A model generated the notes under the pieces. That model did no database searches, had not been told where the DNA came from, and saw only the letters and a program-made list of their open reading frames with translations. Below, piece after piece: positions 22,847-32,856 of a stretch of DNA of 64,000 nucleotides (position 1 is the stretch's first letter; each line of letters begins with the position of its first letter). The position numbers and the translations under genes were made by a program. This DNA comes from Conus ventricosus (taxonomy: Eukaryota; Mollusca; Gastropoda; Neogastropoda; Conidae), in assembly GCA_018398815.1 (NCBI GenBank), contig CM031614.1, positions 57,577,995 through 57,641,994 on the forward strand. Reading direction: 5' to 3'.

Positions 22847-23659
22847 TGTTACAATGCTAAAAGCGCTAACTTCCTCAGTACAAGGTAAGTGCAGTACTAT
22901 AGCTTGTAAGAGTTCGTTGTAGATCCTGTGGTAGGTGTTCGGCTCGCAGACGACCAAAATACACCAGGCGGTATTGAAACGAAGAGGATCCTTTTATTTA
23001 CAAACGTTGAAGAATATAGGAACAAAAACAAACCACTGACCTTCAGGTTCAATACGTCGTACAGGAACTCAATCGTACATGCAGCGGCGAATATTCTACT
23101 AATGGCAGCTTCTCGTCGACTAGACTCAAACTCGATGAAGACTCGAACACTTCTAGACTAGAACTCTTCAACAAATCTCATTTCGCTCTCTCTGTCGTCC
23201 TGCGTGTCTCTCTCTCAGTCGCACAGCTCTCATTCTTTTGTATGATATTGAAAGAATATTCTCGAACCTAGTCGATTATTCTTTTCTAGAATATTCTGCA
23301 TAATCAGTAAGCTTAACCAATGACATCGCGACGACCGTATGCAAATGTAATTCGGTCAGTTTCTACAACATTCTCGAACTTTCGGCAAAGCACTAGCAAC
23401 TTACAGAAACCTGGTGAACATTCTAACATAATGTTGAATATTCCAATCGCATTATCAATCGATCCAAACACACATACTGAACAATTAGGCATACATTCAC
23501 TTTCCAAACGTTTTAAACAAATCAACGATAGCACTACACTGACCGAAAATACAAAGATCTAAAAGCAATAAATAAAGGGAGGCTTGCAACGCGTCATTAT
23601 TGCTATGGCGTCTTTCAAAAAATTCTCCCCCTCTCTTGTCTCCCTTTTAAATTGTAACA
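22847..23659 (-). repeat. 3' LTR of Gypsy copy A
   Basis: TGTTACAA at the left and TTGTAACA at the right give matched inverted ends. It equals 38,655-39,385 and part of 53,826-54,248. It is longer than copy B because copy B lacks a segment present here around 23,430-23,520. The purine-rich string next to it on the minus strand (AAGTGGGGGG) is the likely polypurine tract. Confidence 0.9.
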
Positions 23660-23797
23660 TGACCCCCCACTTAAAGAAATTTCCCAAATTTCTAAAAACC
23701 TTTACAATTTAAAAGAAAATGTCAAATGACTAAAGCAAAGATCAACTGGCAACACACACCCAGTTCAAAGTGTACAACCAGTACAAGTCTCATTTAT

Positions 23798-24960
23798 TCA
23801 CGCACGACTTAAAAAGTCTGCAGCCAGATTGTCTGTGCCTTTCACATATTCAACCTTCATATCAAAGTTCTGAAGGAACGTGGCCCAGCGCATGACCCTA
23901 CTATTCACAAACTTAGCAGATTCTAAAAAGGATAAATGTTTATGGTCATACGCAATACAAAGTGAATCCCTGGAGAAACAGTTCAAACTTTCGTACTGCC
24001 CACACAATAGCAAGGCACTCCTTCTCCATGGTAGCATACCTCCGCTCGGCCCTGCCTAGTTTCTTGCTGGCGTACGAGACTGGGAACAGCTTCCCATCAT
24101 GTTCCTGCATGAGGACTGCACCAACACCCTCGTCAGAGGCATCAGTGCTGAGCACAAACGTCTTGTTAGGTCAGGCAACCATGGCACAGGTTCCTCGGAC
24201 AGAAAGTTCTTCACAGTGTTGAAGGCTCGGTCTTGTGCATCTCCCCACTCCAGTTGGTTGGGCTTCCCCTTGCGCAGAAGGTCCGACATTGGAGCAGTCA
24301 CAGTTGCAAAGTGAGGCATGTATTCTCTGTAGAACCCCACTAAGCCGAGAAAGGATCGCATTTGCTTTTTTGTCTAGGGACGAGGTGCTTCCAGAATTTT
24401 TGTCACATTGTCCTTGAGCACCCCTTTCATTCCTTCCTGGAGATGATGACCAATGAAGTCAATATCATCTGCGCCAAGAACACACTTGCAGGGTCTCGCA
24501 GTCAAGTTGGCAGAAGACAGCCGTTTGAACAGCTTCTGAAGAATTTACAGGTGTTCTGTCCATGTTTTGGAATGGACCAGGATGTCATCCCAGTAGTATA
24601 TGACACCTTCCATGTTGTCCAATAGTTTTCTCAAGCCCCTCTTGAGTGTTGCTCCAGAACTCTTCATACCGAAGGGCATTTGGAGGAACTCGTATGTCCC
24701 ACCTGGAGTCACACATGCAGTCTTTGGAATGTCTTCTTCTGGTATGGGGACTTGCCAATACCCTTGCTGAGATCGATCTTGGAAAAAAACTTTATCTCCA
24801 CTCAGTCTCTGTAGGCATGGGTTCGGGATCTAGGTAAATCAGCTTGTTGAGTCGCCTAAGATCGATGCACACTCGGTTAGTACCATCTTTCTTTTTGACA
24901 ACGACAACTGGCGACGCGTATGGCGACCCTCAGGACTCCTGTTTTTCCTGGAAACTCAGT
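23798..24960 (-). pseudogene. Gypsy RT and RNase H, copy A
   Basis: RT fragments include VVVKKKDGTN-type sequence near 24,890, the catalytic YYWDDILV (near 24,595) and RSFLGLVGFYREYMPHF (24,355). RNase H has LSTDASDEGVGAVL (24,153) and YATMEKECLAIVWAVRKFE (about 24,035). It ends with KVEYVKGTDNLAADFLSRA and a stop at 23,798. The RT motif is YWDD, not the usual Y-I/L/V-DD, and it is the same in copy B. Several one-base indels interrupt the frame. The polyprotein ends here, about 140 bp before the LTR. Confidence 0.88.
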
Positions 24961-24980
24961 GAAGATGCTTGAGTATTCAT

Positions 24981-26337
24981 TTAACAGTCCACGTATTTCT
25001 GTTTGCTGTGGCTGTTTAGTTGTAACCCAAAAACTACACTGTCAATAGTTTCCTGGGATTTGAAATCATTCAGTTCTAACAGTTCTTCATCGTTCACAGA
25101 ACTTTCCTCATTGAAGTTGTCATCATCACTGGAGGGGTAAGGCGGTTCCCATTCTTGGAATTCAGCAGCATGTGCATCTGTAGCTGGCTTTTCTTCCCGT
25201 TCAAAGTATTTCTTGAGCATGTTTGCGTGGAAAATCTTCTGCTTGCCTTTGACTTTCACTTCATAATCATTCAACCCCTTGACTGCTTCTACAGGATAGG
25301 GTCCTTTCCACTGCATCAGCAGCTTGTTATTGTCAGTAGGCAGCAGAACAAGGACTTTCTCACCAGGCTGAAATTTCCTAACCTTGGTCTTCCGGTCACA
25401 GTAATGTTTGCTTTTGCCTTGGGACTTTCTAGTTCACTTCGGGCTAACTGTAGGGTATCTTCAATGCGTTCACGCAGCTCAAACACTATTGATAGCTGGT
25501 CGTGATTTCTGGAGACTCCACTTCTTTTGTCTACAGTTCTTTGAGGATGTGCATTGGTCCTCGCACAGTCAGGCCGTACAGTAGCTCAAAGGGAGAAAAC
25601 CCAGTAGATTCTTGAGGGACTTCCCTGTAAGCGAACAAGGCATCAATATGTCTGTGCCATTGTCGTGGTTGGTCAGCACACAACTTCTCCAGCATGGCCT
25701 TTAATGTTCCATTGTACTTCTCTACCAGGCCGTTGCACATGGGATGGTAGGGTGTGGTGGTCAACTGGCGGACACAGCAGACGAACAACCTCCTTCATGC
25801 AGTCAGATACAAACTGGTCCCTAAATCACTTAATATTTCGTCAGGCACACCCAGTCTACTGAAGATGTCAATCAGGGCATCAGCAACGGTCTCAGTATCG
25901 ATGCGTTTCAGTGGGACTGCCTCAGGATACCTGGTGGCATAGTCTACCAAAGTGAGGATGTATCTGTGTCCTGATTCACTGGCTGGCTTGATTTCTCCTA
26001 TGAGGTCGATGGCCACCCTCTTGAAAGGTCTGTCAATTAGTGGCATCTTCTCCATGGTACCTTTTTGAGTTCTTCCTTTGGTTCAGTCTTCTGGCACACG
26101 TCACAGGATCTGCAGAAGTGAGCAACATCGCCCTGGATACCTGACCAGTAGAAGGCTGCTATGATTTTGTCTGTGGTCTTCTTGACAACCCATGTGGCCT
26201 CCAAGGATAGAGTTATGGGCCAACCCCATCACAGGTTTTCGTAGACTGGCTGGAACAAGAACTTGGCAAGTGATTTGACCCCCATCAGTTATACCTTTTT
26301 TCTTGTACTGTCTGTACATGACACCATTTTTCTTCAC
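24981..26337 (-). pseudogene. Gypsy integrase, copy A
   Basis: The zinc-binding part contains PVMGLAHNSILGGHMG (26,240). The catalytic core starts RVAIDLIGEIKPASESGHRY (26,015) and continues with ILTLVDYATRYPEAVPLKR. The second Asp is in EILSDLGTS, and the E region is in NGLVEKYNGTLKAML (25,740). A C-terminal module (25,316-24,981) has MQWKGPYPVEAVKGLNDYEV and FHANMLKKYF, typical of Gypsy integrase tails, followed by an acidic linker into the RT. Frameshifts lie near 26,100 and 25,800. Confidence 0.88.
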
Positions 26338-26517
26338 AAAGGATCGGTGTTACCCCTAGTCATAGCATCTGTTTTGCTGGCATATTGTTGCAGAGAAGGG
26401 TCAGCTTGCTGTAACTGATCAGTTTTCTCTCTGGTTACTTCTGGGATTTCTGTAGATTTGCTGCTCTTCAATGGAGTAGATTTCGCTTCTTTTCTCCTTT
26501 GGATTGTGCGCATGTTG

Positions 26518-26880
26518 TTACTGCACAGGTGTGTGGCCACTCAGGATCAGGATCATCGGCTGCACGGGCACCTTCATATTGCCGATGATAACGTCATGAG
26601 GAGGACTGGGCAGGCACAAAGCATTCACCTTTCCAACAAAGAACGGTGTAGAAATTTCAACATCAACTGTGGGGACGGCCTCAACATGTCCATGGACACA
26701 TCGTAGGAAGCCGTTCTTGCCAGTAAACTGTTTTTCTGGAACAAGGTCCTTCCTAATGATGACTCTGCTGCACCCTGTATCTCTGAGCACCTGTACTTCC
26801 TTATCATCATAATGTCCGGTCACCACAGGCATGACACTCGGATCACTCTTGGCACGGTTTAAGAAGGCACATTGCACCAC
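26518..26880 (-). CDS. Gypsy aspartic protease region, copy A
   Basis: An uninterrupted stretch with VLRDTGCSRVIIRKDLV (26,790; D-T-G catalytic triplet) and HDVIIGNMKV (26,600) in the order of retroviral-type proteases. It is part of a Gag-Pol polyprotein rather than a separate gene, so the first Met is arbitrary. The domain lies between the Gag zinc knuckle and the integrase zinc-binding region. It reads AVPTVDVEISTPFFVGKV between the motifs, the pattern seen in animal Gypsy elements. Confidence 0.8.
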   Translation of the reverse strand: MVQCAFLNRAKSDPSVMPVVTGHYDDKEVQVLRDTGCSRVIIRKDLVPEKQFTGKNGFLRCVHGHVEAVPTVDVEISTPFFVGKVNALCLPSPPHDVIIGNMKVPVQPMILILSGHTPVQ

Positions 26881-27013
26881 TTCTCGTGCTCTTCAGGGCT
26901 GTCACGGGCTTGACGTGAGGTAGATCTCCATCTCTCGGCGACGGGCGTCTCTCCTGACTCCTTTCCCTGATGGCAACATTACTTAGCAGATGTTAGACTT
27001 CTTTTATTTCCAA

Positions 27014-27870
27014 TCAGGTGCTGGTCTTTCTGGTCTTCATGACTGAAGTGTGGAGGCTGCGTTTACCTGAATACTTGGGCAGTCTGCATTCAGCAGCCTT
27101 GTGACCCAGGCGTCCACAGTTGAAGCATTTCAATGGTGGAGTTAATATACTTGGACCTGGACTGGTCGTATTCGATCTGTTGAATGGTTTTGATATAGTG
27201 TCAAGGGTCCGATTGTGAGACTCCAGGAACCTCTGTGCAGCTTCAGTCAAGGATTTCAGGCTCTGGTCTTTCTCTTGTAGAAGGTGGGCTGCAAGGTCTT
27301 TAGGACAGGATTCTACAAATTGTTCTTTCAGGACCAGATATGACAAACCATCATAGTCTTTCTTTCTTCAGCCAACTCCAGCCATCTCTCTAGATAGTTT
27401 TGAATCCTGGTTAGGAATTGAGCAGGACTTTCGCTCTTCTCTGGCCACTGGACGAGAAACGTTTTGTAAAAACCTTGTTCAGAAAAATCATAACTTCGAA
27501 GAAGTTCCGTTTTTCAGTGTTTGTTATTCATTTGCTTCTTTTCGGGGTAGTCTTGAGTAAGCCTCAAGGGCGTGACCAGTCAAGAGGGCACTCAAGTTAG
27601 TAGCCCACTGCTCTTTTGGCCATCTCATTGCTTCAGAATGGCGTTCAAAACGTTCCAGATAACTGTCGAGGTTGTCTTACCCATCTACGAAAGGTGGAGA
27701 CTTGATCTCTTGGTAACTTCAGTTTCTGACTGGGAAATGCGTTCGCTATTTTGAACTTTCACTTCTGCCATACGCAGTTCAAATCTCTTTGTCTCTCTTT
27801 TTCTAGATGTTCTATTTCAAGTCTTTTCAATTCTCTTTCAGCAGCTCGCTCTTCTCTTTCTCTATCTTTG
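27014..27870 (-). pseudogene. Gypsy gag, copy A, truncated at its N-terminus
   Basis: The C-terminal half is intact: FVESCPKDLAAHLLQEKDQS (27,310) leads to the CCHC zinc knuckle CFNCGRLGHKAAEC (27,130-27,085), present once. The N-terminal half (27,350-27,770) matches the copy B gag but is frame-broken. The coiled-coil start is lost at about 27,870, where similarity to copy B ends. Gag packages the element RNA; the middle region resembles SCAN-like capsid folds. Confidence 0.85.
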
Positions 27871-28375
27871 TGACGTTTTTAATAAGACCCCATTCATAAA
27901 TGATGGTTGAGTGCTCAGGCAAGAACGATAGACCGTAGTAGGAAAGTCAAGCTTTCGTCCACACCCTTCACTTTCTTTCCACAGATGTAATCAAGAGGTT
28001 TGATCTTTGATTCAACAACTGAATTTAATTAAGTATGAATAAAGATGATGATGATCTGCGGTGAATATGTCGTATTGTTGCTTGTATGTTGATGTCCGTC
28101 TGTTTGCCTATGAAATGAGTTACATATAAAAGAAATAAATCATGCACACACACCAATTAACGACAAAGTCTCTGTCCTTCTTCCCTTCACTTCTTGCAGT
28201 AGCACGAATATAGACTGTCTGCTCGTGCTACAAAAATACTTCCGGAGATACACACAAAAGAAATGTAGTCATGCACAAGATGATATATATGTAAGAAAAA
28301 AAATGTCTGAGTGTTTATGCGGCTTGGTAGGAGGGATGTGTTTTGTATTGTCACCCTTCCAAAGGGGGTTCACCG
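27871..28375. other. No gene or repeat recognised
   Basis: AT-rich sequence between the truncated Gypsy and the assembly gap. Only short GAT repeats (28,040-28,060) stand out. Confidence 0.5.
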
Positions 28376-29375
28376 NNNNNNNNNNNNNNNNNNNNNNNNN
28401 NNNNNNNNNNNNNNNNNNNNNNNNNNNNNNNNNNNNNNNNNNNNNNNNNNNNNNNNNNNNNNNNNNNNNNNNNNNNNNNNNNNNNNNNNNNNNNNNNNNN
28501 NNNNNNNNNNNNNNNNNNNNNNNNNNNNNNNNNNNNNNNNNNNNNNNNNNNNNNNNNNNNNNNNNNNNNNNNNNNNNNNNNNNNNNNNNNNNNNNNNNNN
28601 NNNNNNNNNNNNNNNNNNNNNNNNNNNNNNNNNNNNNNNNNNNNNNNNNNNNNNNNNNNNNNNNNNNNNNNNNNNNNNNNNNNNNNNNNNNNNNNNNNNN
28701 NNNNNNNNNNNNNNNNNNNNNNNNNNNNNNNNNNNNNNNNNNNNNNNNNNNNNNNNNNNNNNNNNNNNNNNNNNNNNNNNNNNNNNNNNNNNNNNNNNNN
28801 NNNNNNNNNNNNNNNNNNNNNNNNNNNNNNNNNNNNNNNNNNNNNNNNNNNNNNNNNNNNNNNNNNNNNNNNNNNNNNNNNNNNNNNNNNNNNNNNNNNN
28901 NNNNNNNNNNNNNNNNNNNNNNNNNNNNNNNNNNNNNNNNNNNNNNNNNNNNNNNNNNNNNNNNNNNNNNNNNNNNNNNNNNNNNNNNNNNNNNNNNNNN
29001 NNNNNNNNNNNNNNNNNNNNNNNNNNNNNNNNNNNNNNNNNNNNNNNNNNNNNNNNNNNNNNNNNNNNNNNNNNNNNNNNNNNNNNNNNNNNNNNNNNNN
29101 NNNNNNNNNNNNNNNNNNNNNNNNNNNNNNNNNNNNNNNNNNNNNNNNNNNNNNNNNNNNNNNNNNNNNNNNNNNNNNNNNNNNNNNNNNNNNNNNNNNN
29201 NNNNNNNNNNNNNNNNNNNNNNNNNNNNNNNNNNNNNNNNNNNNNNNNNNNNNNNNNNNNNNNNNNNNNNNNNNNNNNNNNNNNNNNNNNNNNNNNNNNN
29301 NNNNNNNNNNNNNNNNNNNNNNNNNNNNNNNNNNNNNNNNNNNNNNNNNNNNNNNNNNNNNNNNNNNNNNNNNNN
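28376..29375. other. Assembly gap of exactly 1000 N
   Basis: A round-number placeholder. Frames drawn across it are not real. Confidence 0.99.
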
Positions 29376-29757
29376 ATTATGGGTTACGGATGATGCCCGA
29401 TGTTTTAGTTTACCGTTATAGCCGTTACTAACGGCTGTAACGGCCTGTAACGGTTTTTCTTCTTTATGGAATAACTCAGAAAGTACGTGGCCAATATTTC
29501 TGAAAATTTGTAGGTATGTTCATTATGGGTCACGTATGATGCCCGATGTTTAAGTGTACAGTTATAGCCATTACTAACGGCCCATAATGGTTTTCTTCTT
29601 TATGTAAAAACTTAGAAAGTTCTTGGCCGATCTTTCTGAAAATTTGTAAGCATGTTCATTATAGGTCACAGACGATGGCCGATGTTTACCAGAATAGCCA
29701 TTACAAACGGTTACACCAGTCCAAGACGGTTTTTCCTCTTTATGGAATATCTCACGC
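29376..29757. repeat. Satellite-like tandem repeat, about 145 bp, nearly three units
   Basis: Units start at 29,376, 29,523 and about 29,660 with ATTATGGGT(T/C)AC, contain GATG(C/G)CCGATGTTT, then TTCTTCTTTATG, and end TCTGAAAATTTGTA. Units are diverged by point changes. The array begins at the gap edge, so it probably extends into the gap. Confidence 0.88.
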
Positions 29758-29928
29758 GTATTCAGGATAAACTGGGAGTACGTTTATATGCTTTGTATCT
29801 TGTTTGTTTGTTTGGTTGGTTGGTTGGTTTTTGGTTGTTGTATTTTTTGTTTGTTTGTTTGTTTGTTTTATAAATGACGTTAAAACAGTTCTGAAAGGAC
29901 AATCTGAAACACACCAACACACGCCAAC

Positions 29929-29929
<1 letters not shown>

Positions 29930-29987
<58 letters not shown>

Positions 29988-30016
29988 TATAATTGAATGT
30001 ATAAATCTCTCTCTCC

Positions 30017-30075
<59 letters not shown>

Positions 30076-30078
30076 GTG
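29930..30078. repeat. (CA)n, 35-bp spacer, (TG)n
   Basis: A CA run (29,930-29,985) is followed at 30,021-30,073 by a TG run. Together they are an imperfect inverted repeat that can fold on itself. Confidence 0.9.
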
Positions 30079-30212
30079 TGTGTGCTTGCTTGATGATCTG
30101 GAGGAAAAAAGGGTTTGTCCCTCCTCCCATTTCACTCTTTCTTTCTTTCCCTGCCCCGCTGCCCTACATTCTCTGTCTGTCATTCTGTCATTATGTCTGT
30201 CTGTTTGTCTGG

Positions 30213-30221
<9 letters not shown>

Positions 30222-30282
<61 letters not shown>
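30222..30282. repeat. (CT)n microsatellite
   Basis: CTGT units grade into about 25 CT units. A second CT run of about 30 units lies at 30,794-30,856. Confidence 0.95.
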
Positions 30283-30287
<5 letters not shown>

Positions 30288-30324
30288 ATGTTCAAAGTGT
30301 GTGTCATTTGTGTCCGCGGATCCG

Positions 30325-30607
30325 CGACTAAGCAATTATTGTCGTCAGTAGGGGGCTTAGTAGGTGGTGTCCTGCGGATGTTAGATCAGAACAGGCGCCA
30401 CGGAACACCACCAAAGTGACTCGGCAGCAGTGCAGTGTCTCTTTCGGTGGGTTACCTCCTGACGACTTGACATTGACTGCTCCCTGTGGATTGCCGGTGC
30501 CGTTGCTGCAGTGGGACCGACATGGTTGTGGCTGTCGGCGGGGTTTCGGACAGAGCGGTGTGGGAGCACTGCCACTGAGGTGGCACAGAAATTGGGACAG
30601 CAAAAAA
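30325..30607 (+). mobile_element. SINE-like retroposon copy
   Basis: It matches 59,084-59,365 from CGCGACTAAGCAATTATTG to TGGGACAGCAAAAAA, with A-rich sequence after it. Internal text such as CAGATCAGAACAGGCGCCAC is shared with few changes. This copy lacks the tRNA-like head seen at 58.5 kb, so it is a 5'-truncated or independent unit. Confidence 0.82.
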
Positions 30608-30790
30608 TATATACATATATAAAATATAAAAAAAGAAAAGAAATGAAAAGAAAGAAAAAAGAAAAAAAAGAGAAAAAGCAAACAAAAGAGAAATCAAGAA
30701 AATTCCCCCAAAACCAAGATGTGGTGTTTCTTGAATGACACTGGCATCACTATGCTTCTTAGCAACAAAGATACAAGCAATTGTGAAGCG

Positions 30791-30858
<68 letters not shown>

Positions 30859-30993
30859 GACTGAACTGAATTCACTGATCCAGGCAAGACGTGTTTTCAA
30901 GTCGGCTCTGAATTTAATTGTCATTTTTGCTGATTAATTGTCTTCTTACCCCCGATCATTAGAATTTTCATAATCAATAACTGCAGAGTAGCC

Positions 30994-32010
30994 ATGCCAG
31001 CATGCCCTCTAAATTTCAGGAGCGTCTGTGGAGGTTTTGTGCCCGTTTTTCAAAATTTTATGCGTAGACGAGCACAACAGTGTAGACTGCTGTGTTTGAA
31101 GACAGTGAAAATTCATAGTACGCGCCTGTCCTTCGCCCTGCTCTTTCTGATCGCCACTCTGCTTCAAAGGTCTGACGATGTTGAGTTGAACCCAGGACCT
31201 GGTCAAGATTCAAAGAAGACGGAAACAGTAACTATACGCCAAACGCGATTCCAATCAGCAAGCAGCAACCTGTCTGTGGACGGCAGAACAAGTTCAACAG
31301 ATAGGACGGGGTCCGATCGGGAACCCTCCATCCATGACGTTCTGCAGTCTCTTTCAGGTATGGACCAGAGCTTGTCACGACGGCTGGATACCCTGAATAC
31401 TCACTTCAACAATCTTCATGAAGCGGTATCCGGTCTTAGGGAAGAAGTGACAAACCAAAGCGAGGAAATTGAAGCTTTGAAAACTGAAAATGAGAAATTG
31501 AGAACAACTAATCGTGAGCTGTCTGACAGAGTTGAACAGGTGGAAAAACAACTTGACGATCAAGAAGGAAGATCAAAGAGAAACAATCTGATTTTCTCTG
31601 GCCTTAAAAAGCAGAAGTCGAAGGAAACCTGGGACGATTGTGAAAGCCTGGTACAAAGTATAATCAAAGACCAGTTGAGGATTACGGATGACATTTCTTT
31701 GGACAGAGCTCACCGACTCGGGCAAAGTGACAACGCTCCTATTGTGGCAAAATTTACCAACTTCAAGGACAAAGAGCGTGTGCTAAAAGCCAAGAGACAA
31801 TTAAGATATCTGGATGAAGGAAACACTATCTTCATCGCCGAAGACTACTCTAAAGGAGTCCGCGAGGTACGGAAGAAGCTGGTGCCGTTCCTCAAGAGGG
31901 CCAGGGAAGACAAACTGAAGAAGGCCAGCATGGTTTTCGACCACCTCCTGATCGATGGTAAGCGATGGTACTACGATCAAATGAACGACACCCTAAGAGA
32001 CTCAAAGTGA
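30994..32010 (+). CDS. LINE ORF1 protein, 338 aa, with an N-terminal 2A-like motif
   Basis: An uninterrupted frame starts at an ATG in a good context (GCCATGCC) and ends TGA. Residues 1-61 hold a basic stretch and a hydrophobic segment (LSFALLFLIATLL, 45-57). DVELNPGP (62-69) matches the 2A consensus D-x-E-x-N-P-G-P, at which ribosomes skip the Gly-Pro bond. That would release a 68-residue leader and a 270-residue ORF1 protein starting with Pro. Residues ~135-190 are coiled coil (SEEIEALKTENEKLR, VEQVEKQLDDQEG). From ~196 (RNNLIFSGL) to ~290 an RRM-like L1-type RNA-binding domain follows, ending with IAEDYSKGVREVRKKLVPF. ORF1 proteins bind LINE RNA and act as chaperones. It is the only long, unbroken TE gene in the window. 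Confidence 0.9.
   Translation: MPACPLNFRSVCGGFVPVFQNFMRRRAQQCRLLCLKTVKIHSTRLSFALLFLIATLLQRSDDVELNPGPGQDSKKTETVTIRQTRFQSASSNLSVDGRTSSTDRTGSDREPSIHDVLQSLSGMDQSLSRRLDTLNTHFNNLHEAVSGLREEVTNQSEEIEALKTENEKLRTTNRELSDRVEQVEKQLDDQEGRSKRNNLIFSGLKKQKSKETWDDCESLVQSIIKDQLRITDDISLDRAHRLGQSDNAPIVAKFTNFKDKERVLKAKRQLRYLDEGNTIFIAEDYSKGVREVRKKLVPFLKRAREDKLKKASMVFDHLLIDGKRWYYDQMNDTLRDSK
31177..31200 (+). other. 2A-like ribosome-skipping motif
   Basis: Codes DVELNPGP; the Gly-Pro junction is at 31,197/31,198. The hydrophobic run just upstream resembles the 2A leaders of some invertebrate LINEs, which are reported to double as signal sequences. Activity here is inferred. Confidence 0.85.
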
Positions 32011-32226
32011 TGTGTCGGCCAGCAGAAGGCTGATAAACTTCCGACAAAAACTTTACATAATTATGAAAAACACAAGTCTACTACCTCCCCAGGAGAAAGC
32101 TGTGACGAACGTTATTCTTTCTTGGATGGATCCAGTGGACGGGTATGCTGTGGTGAAGCAGCGTGTGTAGAATTGTGTCAATTGGGGGAGGACCGAGATC
32201 CCGTGGGGTCTGGGCTGGAGGGGTTT

Positions 32227-32856
32227 GATTCTGTGCGCACACACTGTGAAGGAACATGTGTTGGTGTTGATTCTGTGCGCACACACTGTGACGGAACATG
32301 TGTTGGTGTTGATTCTGTGCGCACACACTGTGACAGAGCTTGTGTTGATGTTGATTCTGTGCGCACACACTGTGACGGAACATGTGTTGGTGTTGATTCT
32401 GTGCGCACACACTGTGAAGGAACATGTGTTGGTGTTGATTCTGTGCGCACACACCGTGACGGAACATGTGTTGGTGTTGATTCTGAGCGCAAACACTGTG
32501 ACGGAACATGTGTTGGTGTTGATTCTGTGCGCACACACTGTGACGGAACATGTGTTGGTGTTGATTCTGAGCGCACACACTGTGACGGAACATGTGTTGG
32601 TGTTGATTCTGTGCGCACACACTGTGACGGAACATGTGTTGGTGTTGATTCTGTGCGCACACACTGTGACGGAACATGTGTTGGTGTTGATTCTGTTCGC
32701 ACACACTTTGATAGAACATGAGTTGGTGTTGATTCTGTGCGCACACACTGTGACGGAACATGTGTTGGTGTTGATTCTGTGCGCACACACTGTGACAGAA
32801 CTTGTGTTGGTGTTGATTCTGTGCGCACACACTGTGACGGAACATGTGTTGGTGTT
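32227..32856 (+). repeat. 42-bp minisatellite, 15 units, open in several frames
   Basis: The unit begins GATTCTGTGCGCACACACTG and ends TGTTGGTGTT, with few substitutions. As 42 is a multiple of 3, each frame encodes a fixed 14-residue repeat, for example VDSVRTHCDGTCVG. One unit (32,689-32,730) has an in-frame TGA in the frame that leads into the endonuclease. It lies exactly between ORF1 and the endonuclease. Confidence 0.97.

Larger units (their letters stand above)
16530..27870. other. Copy A of a duplicated segment
   Basis: 16,530-18,339 matches 35,967-38,164, and 22,348 to about 27,870 matches 38,156 to about 44,033, in the same orientation and order. Shared content is AT-rich DNA, TG runs, short tandem repeats, a poly-C/GA/GAAA tract, a LINE tail and a Gypsy that starts at the same base of that LINE. 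Copy A carries two insertions that copy B lacks, the Penelope-like element (18,340-22,347) and the LTR element (70-16,529). The match stops inside gag at about 27,870. Confidence 0.85.
22847..27870 (-). mobile_element. Ty3/Gypsy retrotransposon copy A, integrase ahead of RT, 5'-truncated
   Basis: The 3' LTR (22,847-23,659) is preceded in reading direction by RNase H, RT, integrase, protease and gag. The order gag-PR-INT-RT-RH marks it as Gmr1-like. It is the same family as 38,655-54,248. Copy A is cut off within gag at about 27,870 and has no 5' LTR. All reading frames contain small frameshifts. Confidence 0.9.

Noticed and set aside
28225..29431. Long open frames of 360-400 codons
   Set aside because: They consist of the 1000-N gap; there is no sequence to translate.
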